From Fibrobacter intestinalis (GTDB taxonomy: Bacteria > Fibrobacterota > Fibrobacteria > Fibrobacterales > Fibrobacteraceae): 41,418 nt of DNA. How positions within the stretch are numbered: the first letter of the stretch is position 1; each line of letters opens with the position of its first letter. The notes beneath the pieces were generated by a model, which saw only the letters and a program-made list of their open reading frames with translations, made no database searches and was not told where the DNA came from. Made by a program: the position numbers and the translations under genes. The stretch covers positions 15,992-57,409 of the forward strand of contig NZ_FUWU01000017.1 in NCBI RefSeq assembly GCF_900167415.1, read 5' to 3'. Below, piece by piece: positions 16,868 to 25,365 of this stretch.

Positions 16868-18751
16868 CTACTTCAAGAATATGTCGATATCGCCAAGGCA
16901 TTTTTCCCACGCCTTGTCTTTGGCAACAAGCATTTGCATAATCTTTTCATAGGTGGCAGTCGTTCCAAAGCCTTTCCACAAGCGACGTTCCACGTTTTCA
17001 CCCGAATCTTTGTCGATTGTGGTAATCGTATCGTAATAGTCCTTGTTGTCTTTGAATTCATTGACCAGAATCGATTTCAGATAGTCGCTGTAAATACGAG
17101 AAGCATATTTGAGAAGCGATTCGTTGAAATCCAATTCATTATTGACCAGATATTCGAAATCCTGAATCGGATTGCCGTAAACCAGCCAATGCCGAAGGGC
17201 GATGGCCACAACAACGTCGCGAACAGCGCTGCGGAAGAGGAACTTGTCTTCCAGACGACCATTCCATGTGATTTTGGTCAGCGGGTTTCCGTCATTCGCT
17301 TCAATTGAAACGCCCTTGCCCGGAACGACGTTGCGAATTTTAATCGGCAAGCGGGTCAAAAGTTGCCACGCCTTTGTAAAGGCGATTGTCTTGCGGACAA
17401 AATCCCTTTCCTTATCGGGAGCCACTCGCAGGAATGCACCAAAGCAGTGCTGGTACAGGCCTTCCTTGTCAAAGATGCAATCGCTGGAACGGCTTTCCGA
17501 AATTTTTCCGTCCATCATAAAAAGCGTCTTGGCGAGTTCTGGCCGCATCCGGACTTCCAGTTTGCGGGTCCGCGCTTTTAAACGCACGCCGTCCTTATAG
17601 ACATAAGTAAAACCTTCTTCCTGATAACGCTGCCAAATAAAGAACTGCAAATCGTCCGCAGCGCGCAGATGGTAGCTGAACACCGGATTCTGGCGGTTAT
17701 TCGCCATCGTCACCTGACGCAAGAAAGACTCCGCATCGGGATAAGGGACGACAACTTTCACCAGAACGAATGGATTTACCGGATTCTTGCTGGTTTTGAA
17801 ATAGCTTTCATAAGTGAACAGAGACTGCGCACCGTTGATGATTTTCGGGCGTTCAATCTGCAAAACTTTTTTGCCATCGCGATCTTTTAAACGCAAATCG
17901 TCGCCGGTCAAAGTCATGCCGTTGTGCAAAAACGGGAAATCGCTGGCATCGTTCGCCTTTTCCATTTCCTGGAATGCTTCGATAAGAGCCGCATTGGTGT
18001 GGGTCAATTTACCCAAATAAGTTCGGATGTTACTCGAAACAATCGCCATGTTGTGCTTTGTCTTCAAGCGTTTGCCCAAAGACTGGTGGTAATCAAAAAT
18101 CGTGCGAATCGGGCAGAATCCCACGAAAAGTTCACCGCTCTTGCTGGTCATGTGCAAAGGATCGTCTTGCATCACAATGTCGAGCTTGTCGTCGTTATTG
18201 CGGAAATCCTTGGCCAAATCATCGTGTTCCGCACGAATTTCCAGTTTCGCGCGGATATCGGATTTCCAAATGCTGAGCTTGCGGCGCATATCTTTCAAAG
18301 TGCGCTCCATTTCGGCATCCGTCACATAGCGGCTAGAAAGAGTCCGCAAAACCGTAATTTCCAAGGTTTCCATGTAAGGTCTGCTGGCCGGCTGGTCGTT
18401 GCCATCGTCCGCATCCGCCGCATCCATTTTCAGCACATCCCACGGATCCGCTTCTTCACGGAGCGACATAAAGAACGGATTGTCCGGGTCGCTAGTGCGG
18501 AATACAGCAATCTGCAATTGTTTCAGATCGTAGGAAAGGTTGTGCATCACCTTTTCTAATGGGGTCGTTTCATCGATAAAAATGAAAATTTCGAGAAAAC
18601 CCTGGGAATACTGGAAGCCGTGAAAGCATCCTTCTTCATCCAAATTCAAATGCCTTAAAGCCTTGATGCGATCCGTCGGGTCGTTAGGGTTCAAGCTGAG
18701 CAAACTCGCTACAAAGGAAAGTCTGCGTTCTTGTGCTTTCGTTAAATCCAT
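16868..18751 (-). CDS. AIPR-family (abortive infection phage resistance) protein
   Basis: A 627-residue cytoplasmic protein. The central part (about 235-440) carries AIPR family marks in order: SSNIRTYLGKL, FPFLHNGMTLTG, IERPKIINGAQSLFTY, VLVKVVV and VTMANNRQNPV. AIPR proteins (Pfam PF10592) are known from abortive-infection loci and defence islands; the biochemical activity is unsettled. Residues 1-120 show no family I recognise. The gene stands alone, with no restriction, toxin or integrase partner. It has its own promoter (18942-18914), a long structured leader, AGAGG six bases before the ATG, and a strong terminator. AT-rich flanks and repeat copy 3 upstream suggest an acquired or mobile locus. 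A phage-defence role is inferred from the family only. Confidence 0.82.
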   Translation of the reverse strand: MDLTKAQERRLSFVASLLSLNPNDPTDRIKALRHLNLDEEGCFHGFQYSQGFLEIFIFIDETTPLEKVMHNLSYDLKQLQIAVFRTSDPDNPFFMSLREEADPWDVLKMDAADADDGNDQPASRPYMETLEITVLRTLSSRYVTDAEMERTLKDMRRKLSIWKSDIRAKLEIRAEHDDLAKDFRNNDDKLDIVMQDDPLHMTSKSGELFVGFCPIRTIFDYHQSLGKRLKTKHNMAIVSSNIRTYLGKLTHTNAALIEAFQEMEKANDASDFPFLHNGMTLTGDDLRLKDRDGKKVLQIERPKIINGAQSLFTYESYFKTSKNPVNPFVLVKVVVPYPDAESFLRQVTMANNRQNPVFSYHLRAADDLQFFIWQRYQEEGFTYVYKDGVRLKARTRKLEVRMRPELAKTLFMMDGKISESRSSDCIFDKEGLYQHCFGAFLRVAPDKERDFVRKTIAFTKAWQLLTRLPIKIRNVVPGKGVSIEANDGNPLTKITWNGRLEDKFLFRSAVRDVVVAIALRHWLVYGNPIQDFEYLVNNELDFNESLLKYASRIYSDYLKSILVNEFKDNKDYYDTITTIDKDSGENVERRLWKGFGTTATYEKIMQMLVAKDKAWEKCLGDIDIFLK

Positions 18752-18754
18752 TTT

Positions 18755-18830
18755 ATTCCTCTAAAAACTCCAAAACACTAGAGTTTTTGAAATTCATATA
18801 CATAGTAATTAAATATTACTTTTTTAGAGG
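18755..18830 (-). promoter_or_regulatory. Structured 5' leader of the AIPR gene with competing hairpins around the Shine-Dalgarno
   Basis: In the minus-strand transcript, CCUCUAAAAA (18830-18821) is perfectly complementary to UUUUUAGAGG (18767-18758), which contains the AGAGG Shine-Dalgarno. A second perfect stem, AAAAACUC (18788-18781) with GAGUUUUU (18770-18763), uses the same U run and would leave AGAGG free. A third 6-bp inverted repeat, AGTAAT/ATTACT, lies at 18804-18820. The two main stems are mutually exclusive, as in a translational switch. This is a direct sequence observation; function is an inference. Confidence 0.5.
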
Positions 18831-18913
18831 ACTCCCAACCAAAAAAATCATGTTTCATTATTTTTACATTCAAACGGGGACACGATTTTTCCGATTTTTA
18901 GCCTTTGCGTTAT

Positions 18914-18942
18914 AATATAGGTTTTCTTTTGCTCTTCGCCAA
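18914..18942 (-). promoter_or_regulatory. Predicted promoter of the AIPR gene
   Basis: On the minus strand TTGGCG (18942-18937) and TATATT (18919-18914) are separated by exactly 17 bases. Transcription would start near 18907, giving a leader of about 155 nt that includes both hairpin arms. Confidence 0.6.
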
Positions 18943-19097
18943 ATTTTTCTGAATTCCTACTTGCATTTTGCCATCGCCCGCACCCGATAAGTTCTGACAT
19001 TTTCAAAAATTACTTTTTGCTTACACAAAAAAAAACAACAGACGCATCGATTTTCCAAAGCAAGCCGTTTGACAAAAATTTCCGCAAAAGACACCCA

Positions 19098-19394
19098 CTG
19101 GGAACTATATCCAATCCTCCACCACAATATCACAATTAAAATTTTTTCAAAGGGCGAACATCTTTTTCCCAAGCTGAACCCTTCTTCAAACGGGGCTTTT
19201 TCTTTCTCAAGGGCGAATCCTTTTTCAAAGTGTGAACTTTCTTTCCCAAGCTGAACTCTTCAATGTTTCTTCATACCGTAAATTTTTCTCGCAGACAGCG
19301 AGATGCTCGTTTGCCACACACAAATCTTGGGAAATTGCATTTTAGCTTGAACACAAGGGAAGCGGCAGCCCGCCGCCTTGAAAAGCAAAACGAC
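19098..19394 (-). repeat. Composite intergenic repeat module, copy 3 (reversed)
   Basis: Read on the minus strand, the blocks follow the same order as in copy 1. Block B begins GTCGTTTTGCTTTT and ends GCAATTTCCC (about 19394-19335). Block C is the hairpin GCGAG-CAT-CTCGC plus TGTCTGCGAGAAAAATTT (about 19317-19281). Block D (about 19275-19142) is a tandem array of TTCAGCTTGGGAAAGAAAG-like units with a 19-20-base period. Block E (19122-19104) is GTGGAGGATTGGATATAGT, where the TATAAT of the other copies is degraded. Block A is missing. It points toward the AIPR gene, as copies 1 and 2 point toward theirs. Confidence 0.75.
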
Positions 19395-19465
19395 AGGCCG
19401 CCATTTCTCCAATGAACTCTAATCACTAGAAAGGCGAAACGATTACGAGCAAATCAGGAGGAATT

Positions 19466-20605
19466 TTGCGCATCCGTACCCAAAATTTGTATTTTCAAAA
19501 AATGCCCGCCAGAATACGCATCTATACCGCTTTTTGGAGCATTGCCGTCTGGATTTGCATCGCCTGCTCCCACAACATTCCGGACGCTTCCGAGCAAATT
19601 TCGCAACGGCCTTTGCATCACCTTCCCGACGGGCATTTTCGCAACACGGACACCCTGACAGAACCCATTCGAGACACGATGGAAATCGATTCGCTGGTTC
19701 CGACGCACAGAACCGTTCTGCACCCCTTGCCCATCGTTCGCGGCAAAGAGGAAATCTGGGCGGATTCCTCCGCCGCTTCCGCCACCTGGATCGGGCACAG
19801 CACTTATTACATTCGGCTGCGAAACTTCGGCATTTTATGCGACCCCATCTTTAGCGAAAGAGCGTCCCCAGTGCAGCTTTTCTTTGGACCCAAACGCGGC
19901 TCGCCGCCCGGAAGAAGTCTGGATTCGCTCCCCGGCGTGGACCTGGTTCTGATTTCGCACGACCATTACGACCATCTCGATTACACCAGCATCCGAAACA
20001 TCCACAAAAAATGGCCGCATTGCCTTTACGCCGTTCCTCTCAAAATTGCGGAAATTCTGGAAGGCTGGGGAATTCCCCGGGCGCAAATCATAGAATTGGA
20101 CTGGTGGGAATCCCAAGAGCTTCATGCCAAAGGGAACGCATTACGCCTGACGTGCGTTCCTGCGCACCACACCAGCCGAAGAAGCGCTTTTTCTTCAAGC
20201 AGAAATTCGACTCTTTGGGGCGGCTGGATTGTCGAATTTCGGAGCCGCAAAATCTGGTTTGCTGGAGACATCGCCATGGGCGACGGCTCTTATTACAAGG
20301 AAATCGCCCAAAAATTTGCCCCGATAGACGTTTCTTTTTTACCCATCGGCAGCTACAAGCCCTCTCGTTACACCCGGGTTCACATCAGTCCTAGGCAAGC
20401 CGTCCAGTTGCACCTTCTTGTTCGGTCGCAAAAAAGTTTCGCCATGCACTGGGGCACGTTTAGCATGGTCTATGAACGTATGGACGATCCGCCAAAGGAT
20501 TTAAAAAGAGCCAAAAAAGAAATGGACGTTCCTGATTCCAGCTTCGTCGTGCCGGCTCTCGGTGAAATTCACAAGCTATTCGACTATTCCGATTTGGAAC
20601 GATAG
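19466..20605 (+). CDS. Metallo-beta-lactamase-fold hydrolase, NAPE-PLD/RomA-like
   Basis: A 379-residue MBL-fold enzyme. It has ATWIGHSTYYIRL, the metal motif HDHYDHLD (about 165-172), a PAHHTS loop, the Asp-containing FAGDIAMGD and a late FAMHWGTF with the last metal His. This arrangement matches N-acyl-phosphatidylethanolamine-hydrolysing phospholipase D and the related RomA/UlaG group (Lactamase_B_2). The start is a TTG at 19466, four bases behind AGGAGG; an ATG at 19502 is an alternative. The N-terminus has a hydrophobic segment and a Cys (WICIACSHN), so it may be a lipoprotein or membrane-anchored. Likely acts on envelope phospholipids or a similar phosphodiester; the substrate is unproven. 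Confidence 0.85.
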   Translation: MRIRTQNLYFQKMPARIRIYTAFWSIAVWICIACSHNIPDASEQISQRPLHHLPDGHFRNTDTLTEPIRDTMEIDSLVPTHRTVLHPLPIVRGKEEIWADSSAASATWIGHSTYYIRLRNFGILCDPIFSERASPVQLFFGPKRGSPPGRSLDSLPGVDLVLISHDHYDHLDYTSIRNIHKKWPHCLYAVPLKIAEILEGWGIPRAQIIELDWWESQELHAKGNALRLTCVPAHHTSRRSAFSSSRNSTLWGGWIVEFRSRKIWFAGDIAMGDGSYYKEIAQKFAPIDVSFLPIGSYKPSRYTRVHISPRQAVQLHLLVRSQKSFAMHWGTFSMVYERMDDPPKDLKRAKKEMDVPDSSFVVPALGEIHKLFDYSDLER

Positions 20606-20705
20606 AAAAACATCTTATCCTTTCTTTTTGCGATTTTCCCCCAACAATCTGCACAAAAATGCTATCATTTTACAAAAGCTGTCATTCCAAAAATGGAGCC
20701 GGATT

Positions 20706-21458
20706 ATGAACATTCTTGACGTAATTGCAAAAGCAAAGGCCGAAAAAGCAAAAAAATTGGATCTTTCAGACCTGCACTTGCGCTTACTTCCGCAAGAGCT
20801 GTTTGCCCTGGAAGATCTGGAAGAGCTGGTTCTGGACCAAAATCTTCTTGTGGAACTTCCGGAAAGTATCGGTAGGCTCAAAAATTTGAAAAGCCTTTCC
20901 GTCAGCGAGAACGATCTGATGGAAATTCCCGAGTCCATTGCCGAGCTTTCCCTTTTGGAAAACCTGTATCTCGGCTACAACAGCCTTTCCGAAATTCCTG
21001 AATCTCTCGGGATGCTTAAAAATCTGAAAAAAGTGAATATCGCCAGGAACCAGCTTTTGGAACTCCCGGATTCCATCGGCAACTGGACGCAAGTGGAAAA
21101 ATTCTCCCTGCACGACAATATGCTGTCTAAAATTCCGGATTCCATCGGCAATATGGCAAAGCTGGAAAAGCTCTATCTGGACAATAACGAGTTGCAAGTG
21201 CTTCCCGAAAGCATCGGCAATCTGCAAGAGTTGGAAATTCTGATGGTTTCCGGCAACAAGCTGGCGTCTTTGCCTAAATCCATCGGCGATTTGCAGAAAC
21301 TTGTCGAACTGGTTCTCGACGAAAATTCCCTGGACGCGCTTCCCGAAAATCTGGCAGACTGCAAAGCGCTCAAGTCGCTCTCCGTCGTAAACAACCCGCT
21401 TTCTGGAACGCTGCCTGCGGTTCTTGCCGAAAAAGAAAATCTGCGGATAGACGTTTAA
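20706..21458 (+). CDS. Leucine-rich-repeat protein
   Basis: A 250-residue protein that is almost entirely 23-residue leucine-rich repeats of the form LPESIGNLxxLExLxLxxNxL, about nine in a row. The ATG at 20706 is chosen over earlier in-frame starts: GGAG lies eight bases upstream and the repeats start soon after. The N-terminus (MNILDVIAKAKAEKAKKLDL) is charged and has no signal peptide, so it is likely cytoplasmic. The repeat type resembles the LRR part of Ras-suppressor or Roco-like proteins, but no GTPase domain is attached. It lies 14 bases before the S41 protease gene. A protein-binding role is assumed; the partner is unknown. Confidence 0.88.
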   Translation: MNILDVIAKAKAEKAKKLDLSDLHLRLLPQELFALEDLEELVLDQNLLVELPESIGRLKNLKSLSVSENDLMEIPESIAELSLLENLYLGYNSLSEIPESLGMLKNLKKVNIARNQLLELPDSIGNWTQVEKFSLHDNMLSKIPDSIGNMAKLEKLYLDNNELQVLPESIGNLQELEILMVSGNKLASLPKSIGDLQKLVELVLDENSLDALPENLADCKALKSLSVVNNPLSGTLPAVLAEKENLRIDV

Positions 21459-21472
21459 GCGAAAGCAACCCT

Positions 21473-22831
21473 ATGAAAAAATTCATCCTCTTTTTCAGCT
21501 CCGCCATTTTTTGGATGGCGGGATGTTCTACCGATACCATTTCCATTCCTTCCATAGCCAAAGAGGGAAACGAAGAATTCAAATTCAACTACAACATTCT
21601 CCATTACTATTATTATAAAGCCGAAGAAGAGCTCCGCTCTCCCGAATACTACTTGAACAATCCGGACACGATTCTGGTGAATCCCAAATACGCCGATGTT
21701 GCCGAAGTCGTAGCGATGTATCTAGGAATGTCGGACTTGTTTACATTCTATTATCCGAGCCAATACTTTGATGCCATCCAATCCTCGATTACGGAATCCA
21801 AGACAAACGACAAATCGTTCGGCATGGAAGTGGATTCTTCTCTGCAAGTCAAATACGTTTATAGGGTCGGCCCGGCGGCTACGGCGGGAGTGCATCGGGG
21901 AGATCAAGTCATCGCTCTCGACAGCATTCCTTTAAACGACGACTCTACTAGCGCATTCGACAAATACAACTCCATTCTAGAGCAAAAAACGGAAGACAAC
22001 TTTCTGCTGACCGTTTTGCAAAATGGCGAAGCGCGGGATTTTTCGCTGACTCGCGAAAGCCTGCTGACGCCGACCGTCTATCTGGATTCCATCGACAGCG
22101 TCCCCGTTATTCGGATTACGGAATTTTCAAATATCACAAACGGGTTTGGTGAAGATGGCAGCTATGCGGAATTTCAAGATGTTTTAAACCAGACAGATGG
22201 AGCCAAATCTACCGTATTGGATTTGCGGGGAAATCCCGGAGGCTCCATAAGCCTGTGCACTCAAATGGCCGGCGAACTCCTTTCTAAAGGCGACACGATT
22301 ATCGTCGAAAAGAATTGGAAAAGAGAATCTCCCGAAAAAACATTCTCAACCCTATACACCGTCAATGAAAAAGACGGCATGGCAAAAGACCGCTACGTTG
22401 TACTGATGCTAGATAGCAACAGCGCCAGCTGCGCCGAAATGTTTGCCGCCGCTTTAACAGCCAACATCAAAGCGCCGATCGTCGGCACGAATTCCTTTGG
22501 CAAGGGCATTGGGCAGTATTATATTCAAACTCCCGAAAACGGTTTTGGCGTCATCACCGCCATCCAGATTCTAGACAAGAACGGCGAATCTTTCCATTCC
22601 TATGGTTTTGTTCCGGATTTCGACATTCCCGACAGCGTTTCTGCTTTAGTCAAAGCCGTTGAACTGGCAAAAGCCGCTACATTCAAAAGGCAGGCGGGCT
22701 ACAATCCCGAAGTGCAGACCTACTGGACATCTTCGAAGTATAAGGCCATTCCCCGCACTCCTGAAGAAAGTTTAAAACTCTTGCTTCGAGGGATGGCCCT
22801 CAAAAAACTAGATTACCTAGACGCCCATTAA
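21473..22831 (+). CDS. S41-family (C-terminal processing) protease lipoprotein with PDZ domain
   Basis: A 452-residue periplasmic serine protease. The lipoprotein signal ends in WMAGC. A PDZ domain (about 120-195, VGPAATAGVHRGDQVIALD) precedes the S41 domain, which shows VLDLRGNPGGS (about 245), SNSASCAEM with the nucleophile Ser (about 317), and SFGKGIG with the catalytic Lys (about 343). The Ser-Ala-Ser-Cys-Ala-Glu stretch is slightly unusual but keeps the Ser-Lys dyad. It follows the leucine-rich-repeat gene by 14 bases and is probably co-transcribed. The likely role is processing or turnover of envelope proteins. Confidence 0.92.
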   Translation: MKKFILFFSSAIFWMAGCSTDTISIPSIAKEGNEEFKFNYNILHYYYYKAEEELRSPEYYLNNPDTILVNPKYADVAEVVAMYLGMSDLFTFYYPSQYFDAIQSSITESKTNDKSFGMEVDSSLQVKYVYRVGPAATAGVHRGDQVIALDSIPLNDDSTSAFDKYNSILEQKTEDNFLLTVLQNGEARDFSLTRESLLTPTVYLDSIDSVPVIRITEFSNITNGFGEDGSYAEFQDVLNQTDGAKSTVLDLRGNPGGSISLCTQMAGELLSKGDTIIVEKNWKRESPEKTFSTLYTVNEKDGMAKDRYVVLMLDSNSASCAEMFAAALTANIKAPIVGTNSFGKGIGQYYIQTPENGFGVITAIQILDKNGESFHSYGFVPDFDIPDSVSALVKAVELAKAATFKRQAGYNPEVQTYWTSSKYKAIPRTPEESLKLLLRGMALKKLDYLDAH

Positions 22832-22882
22832 AATCTCCAAAAATTGGCGGCATTTGATAGTCTGGCTATTGTTAAAAGTCAC

Positions 22883-24196
22883 CTAAATCTTTCGCTGCTT
22901 GACTTTTACCGAAGTTCCATCGATTTCCCGCGGAATTTCGGATTCCGTTTTTTGAATATCTTCCCGAATGGCGACGACCTGTTTTTGCAAACGAGCCAAC
23001 CGTTCGCCTTGAAGCTTGGGTGTCGCTATCATCGTTTTGGACTTCGGATTTATCCATTGGCCTTGGGCATTTTTAAATCCGAGATGCAAGTGCGGTCCCG
23101 TACTGCGCCCCGTACTGCCGACACGTCCTATCACTTGTCCGCCGGTCACCTGCTGTCCCACTCCTACACCTCGCGATTGCAAGTGCATATAATAGCTCGT
23201 AGAATTATCGGCGTGCCTAATGGCAATTTTGTTGCCGCTGAGATTGTCAAAGCCCGACACGACCACTTTCCCTTTGGCCACCGCATAGACAGGAGCCCCC
23301 CGCGGACTTCCGTAATCGATTCCGCTGTGCATTTTGCGCTGTCCCGTAATCGGGTGAATCCTAGAACCGAACGGACTCGTAATATGCAAGCGATCTAACG
23401 GGTAGCGCAAGCCGTCGAAAATAAGAGCCTCGCCCGATTCCGTATAGTGGGCGTTATAAGTGCTTTTCGGGTCGGGATCCGCATACAAAAAAGCTTCGTG
23501 ATGCCCGACAACGCGCCCTTCAAATTCCGCATAAAGAACCTTTCCTGAAATCCACACGCTGTCTTGAAAAAAAGATTCTTCGAGCATAATGCGAAATCGG
23601 TCTCCGGGTTGAACGCTTGAAAACGGGATTTTGCACTGCAAGACTCCAGCAACAACCCCCACCATTCGCGCCGGAATGCCGACCGACAACAGGGTCTGGT
23701 GCAACGTTCCGCCAGCAGCAATCGTTCCTTCAAAAACGGATTGTTTAATTTCCAACGGTTTCGCCGCCAATCGGTATTCAAAAGAGCCGCTCTGCAATTT
23801 TTTTAACAGCAAATGCACCGTCGCCAGATTGGGCGCATAGCGAAACGCCTGTACATTTCCCGCAGAATCCTTGGCAACATGGAAAGTTTCTCCGACACGC
23901 AAATTCGAAAGTTCCACGCTGTCTTGAATAGCTAGCACAACAGAGCGCCTGTCCTGGAAATTCACCTGCAAGCGTTCCAAAACCTGATAAAGGCCTTCGC
24001 CAGCACAAACCGAATCGCTGGAAATTTCAAGAGTCTGCGGGCGACTGCTTGCATAAGAAGCCAATTCCTTTTGCGCCGCCGAGAGCTGCCGTTCAGCTTC
24101 CTGAATCTGCGCATCCAGCTTTTCGATTTTTCCCGATTCAAAACAGGCAGAAAAAAGAATCGAAAGTCCCAAACAACACAATAGTCGAATTTGCAT
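22883..24196 (-). CDS. M23-family metallopeptidase lipoprotein (MepM-like)
   Basis: A 437-residue envelope peptidase. The signal peptide ends in LFSAC (lipobox), followed by a coiled-coil stretch (residues about 22-50). The middle part resembles the OapA/LysM-like domains of MepM. The M23 domain (about 270-400) has SPFGSRIHP, HSGIDYGSPRG and GPHLHLGF, supplying the zinc ligands His, Asp and His. A short basic coiled tail follows. Such enzymes cut peptidoglycan cross-links. It converges with the S41 gene. It lies 46 bases downstream of the FKBP gene, behind that gene's terminator, so it needs readthrough or a promoter hidden in the FKBP gene. Confidence 0.9.
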   Translation of the reverse strand: MQIRLLCCLGLSILFSACFESGKIEKLDAQIQEAERQLSAAQKELASYASSRPQTLEISSDSVCAGEGLYQVLERLQVNFQDRRSVVLAIQDSVELSNLRVGETFHVAKDSAGNVQAFRYAPNLATVHLLLKKLQSGSFEYRLAAKPLEIKQSVFEGTIAAGGTLHQTLLSVGIPARMVGVVAGVLQCKIPFSSVQPGDRFRIMLEESFFQDSVWISGKVLYAEFEGRVVGHHEAFLYADPDPKSTYNAHYTESGEALIFDGLRYPLDRLHITSPFGSRIHPITGQRKMHSGIDYGSPRGAPVYAVAKGKVVVSGFDNLSGNKIAIRHADNSTSYYMHLQSRGVGVGQQVTGGQVIGRVGSTGRSTGPHLHLGFKNAQGQWINPKSKTMIATPKLQGERLARLQKQVVAIREDIQKTESEIPREIDGTSVKVKQRKI

Positions 24197-24204
24197 ACCG
24201 CTTT

Positions 24205-24233
24205 ACAAAAAAGCCCGCCCGAAAAAGGGCGGG
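24205..24233 (-). terminator. Terminator of the FKBP gene
   Basis: On the minus strand, CCCGCCC-TTTTTC-GGGCGGG is followed by CTTTTTT. A strong GC stem 10 bases after the FKBP stop codon. Confidence 0.9.
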
Positions 24234-24242
24234 TTTAAAAAT

Positions 24243-24974
24243 TTATTTCTTCGCCGAAGCTGCTGGAGCCTGAATTCCCAACAGTTCCACTTCAAAAACC
24301 AGAAGGCTGTTTGGCGGAATCATCGGTTGGCGTCCGCTCGGTCCATAAGCGAGATTGCTCGGAATCCAGGCCTGTACCTTTCCGCCGACCTTCATCGTCT
24401 TGAGAAGTTCCGTCCATCCCGGAATCACAGCCGTCACCGGAAATTCCGCAGGCTGCCCGCGCTTGATGGAGCTGTCAAATTCGGAACCGTCCAAAAGAGT
24501 GCCCGCATAATGCACCGAGACAATCGACGAATCCGTGGGCGTTTCGCCAGTTCCTTCGGCAATCACCTTATACTGGAGTCCGCTTTCGGTCGTAATCACG
24601 CCTTCAGCCGTTTTGTTCTTGGCCAAGAAAGCGTCCTGTTCCGCGACATTCTTTGCAGCGAGAATGCTGTCCTTTTCCATCTTTTTCTTTTGCAGGTTCT
24701 GCGAAAATTCGTTCAGCACAGCAAAAACCATGGAGTCCGACATCATCCAATGCGCACTGTCCTGATTATAGCGATCCTTAAATCCCTGATAGAAAGCGTT
24801 CAAATCCAAATCAATGGAATCCCTGGAGACAAGCTGGTAATGCGCCTGCGAACCAAAATTCGCTCCGAGCGCATAACTGTAATTGTCTTTTTCCGTCACC
24901 AGAGAAGTTTTGCCCGGTTCATTGCAGCCGAGGAAAAGCAGAGCGGAAAGTCCGAGAATCATCGTTTTTTTCAT
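24243..24974 (-). CDS. FKBP-type peptidyl-prolyl isomerase lipoprotein
   Basis: A 243-residue lipoprotein (LLFLGC lipobox) with the Mip/FkpA layout. A helical N-terminal dimerisation segment (about 30-120) is followed by an FKBP domain (about 128-235). That domain has SGLQYKVIAEGTG, VHYAGTLLDGSEFDSS, VIPGWTELL and PSNLAYGPSG, with the usual active-site aromatic and Asp residues. It acts on prolyl bonds of envelope proteins as a folding helper. GGAC eight bases before the ATG is a weak Shine-Dalgarno. It has its own terminator. Confidence 0.93.
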   Translation of the reverse strand: MKKTMILGLSALLFLGCNEPGKTSLVTEKDNYSYALGANFGSQAHYQLVSRDSIDLDLNAFYQGFKDRYNQDSAHWMMSDSMVFAVLNEFSQNLQKKKMEKDSILAAKNVAEQDAFLAKNKTAEGVITTESGLQYKVIAEGTGETPTDSSIVSVHYAGTLLDGSEFDSSIKRGQPAEFPVTAVIPGWTELLKTMKVGGKVQAWIPSNLAYGPSGRQPMIPPNSLLVFEVELLGIQAPAASAKK

Positions 24975-25106
24975 TACAAAGTCCTTTACAAAAATGATGA
25001 AGAATGTCTATAAAATAAAAATTTTGCAAAAAAAAGAACTCGGACGGCGTTTCTTTCTTCTTTAAAATGGGGACTTATATACAAAACTCCACCCGATTTG
25101 CTTGGT

Positions 25107-25240
25107 TGGTGCCCTTCGATAAACTCAGGGACCGTCGGTTAGTGAGCTTGTCGAACTAGTCGAACCATGGTTAGGGATTAGGGGTTAGCGACTAGTAATC
25201 AGTGATTAGTTGGAAGTTGGAAGTTGGAAGTCGGAACTGA
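25107..25240. repeat. REP-like palindromes and short tandem repeats
   Basis: GCCCTTCGATAAACTCAGGG at 25110-25129 is an inverted relative of the motif at about 16741-16759. GAGCTTGTCGAA and CTAGTCGAACC follow. Then GTTGGAA occurs three times plus one GTCGGAA variant (about 25209-25236), and AACTGAT twice. No gene is credible here. Confidence 0.65.
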
Positions 25241-25365
25241 TAACTGATAACCGAGCTCCCCCTTCTCGCTATGGCGCAAAATCCAATTCCACCCCACAAA
25301 ACCAAAACTTCCAACCACAAAGCGTGGCGGGGGATAGGGTGAAGGGAAAAGGGGCTGCCCATGAG

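Noticed and set aside
18733-18915. 60-residue plus-strand frame upstream of the AIPR gene
   Set aside because: It overlaps the AIPR start and leader, is made of AT-rich low-complexity codons, and has no start signal.
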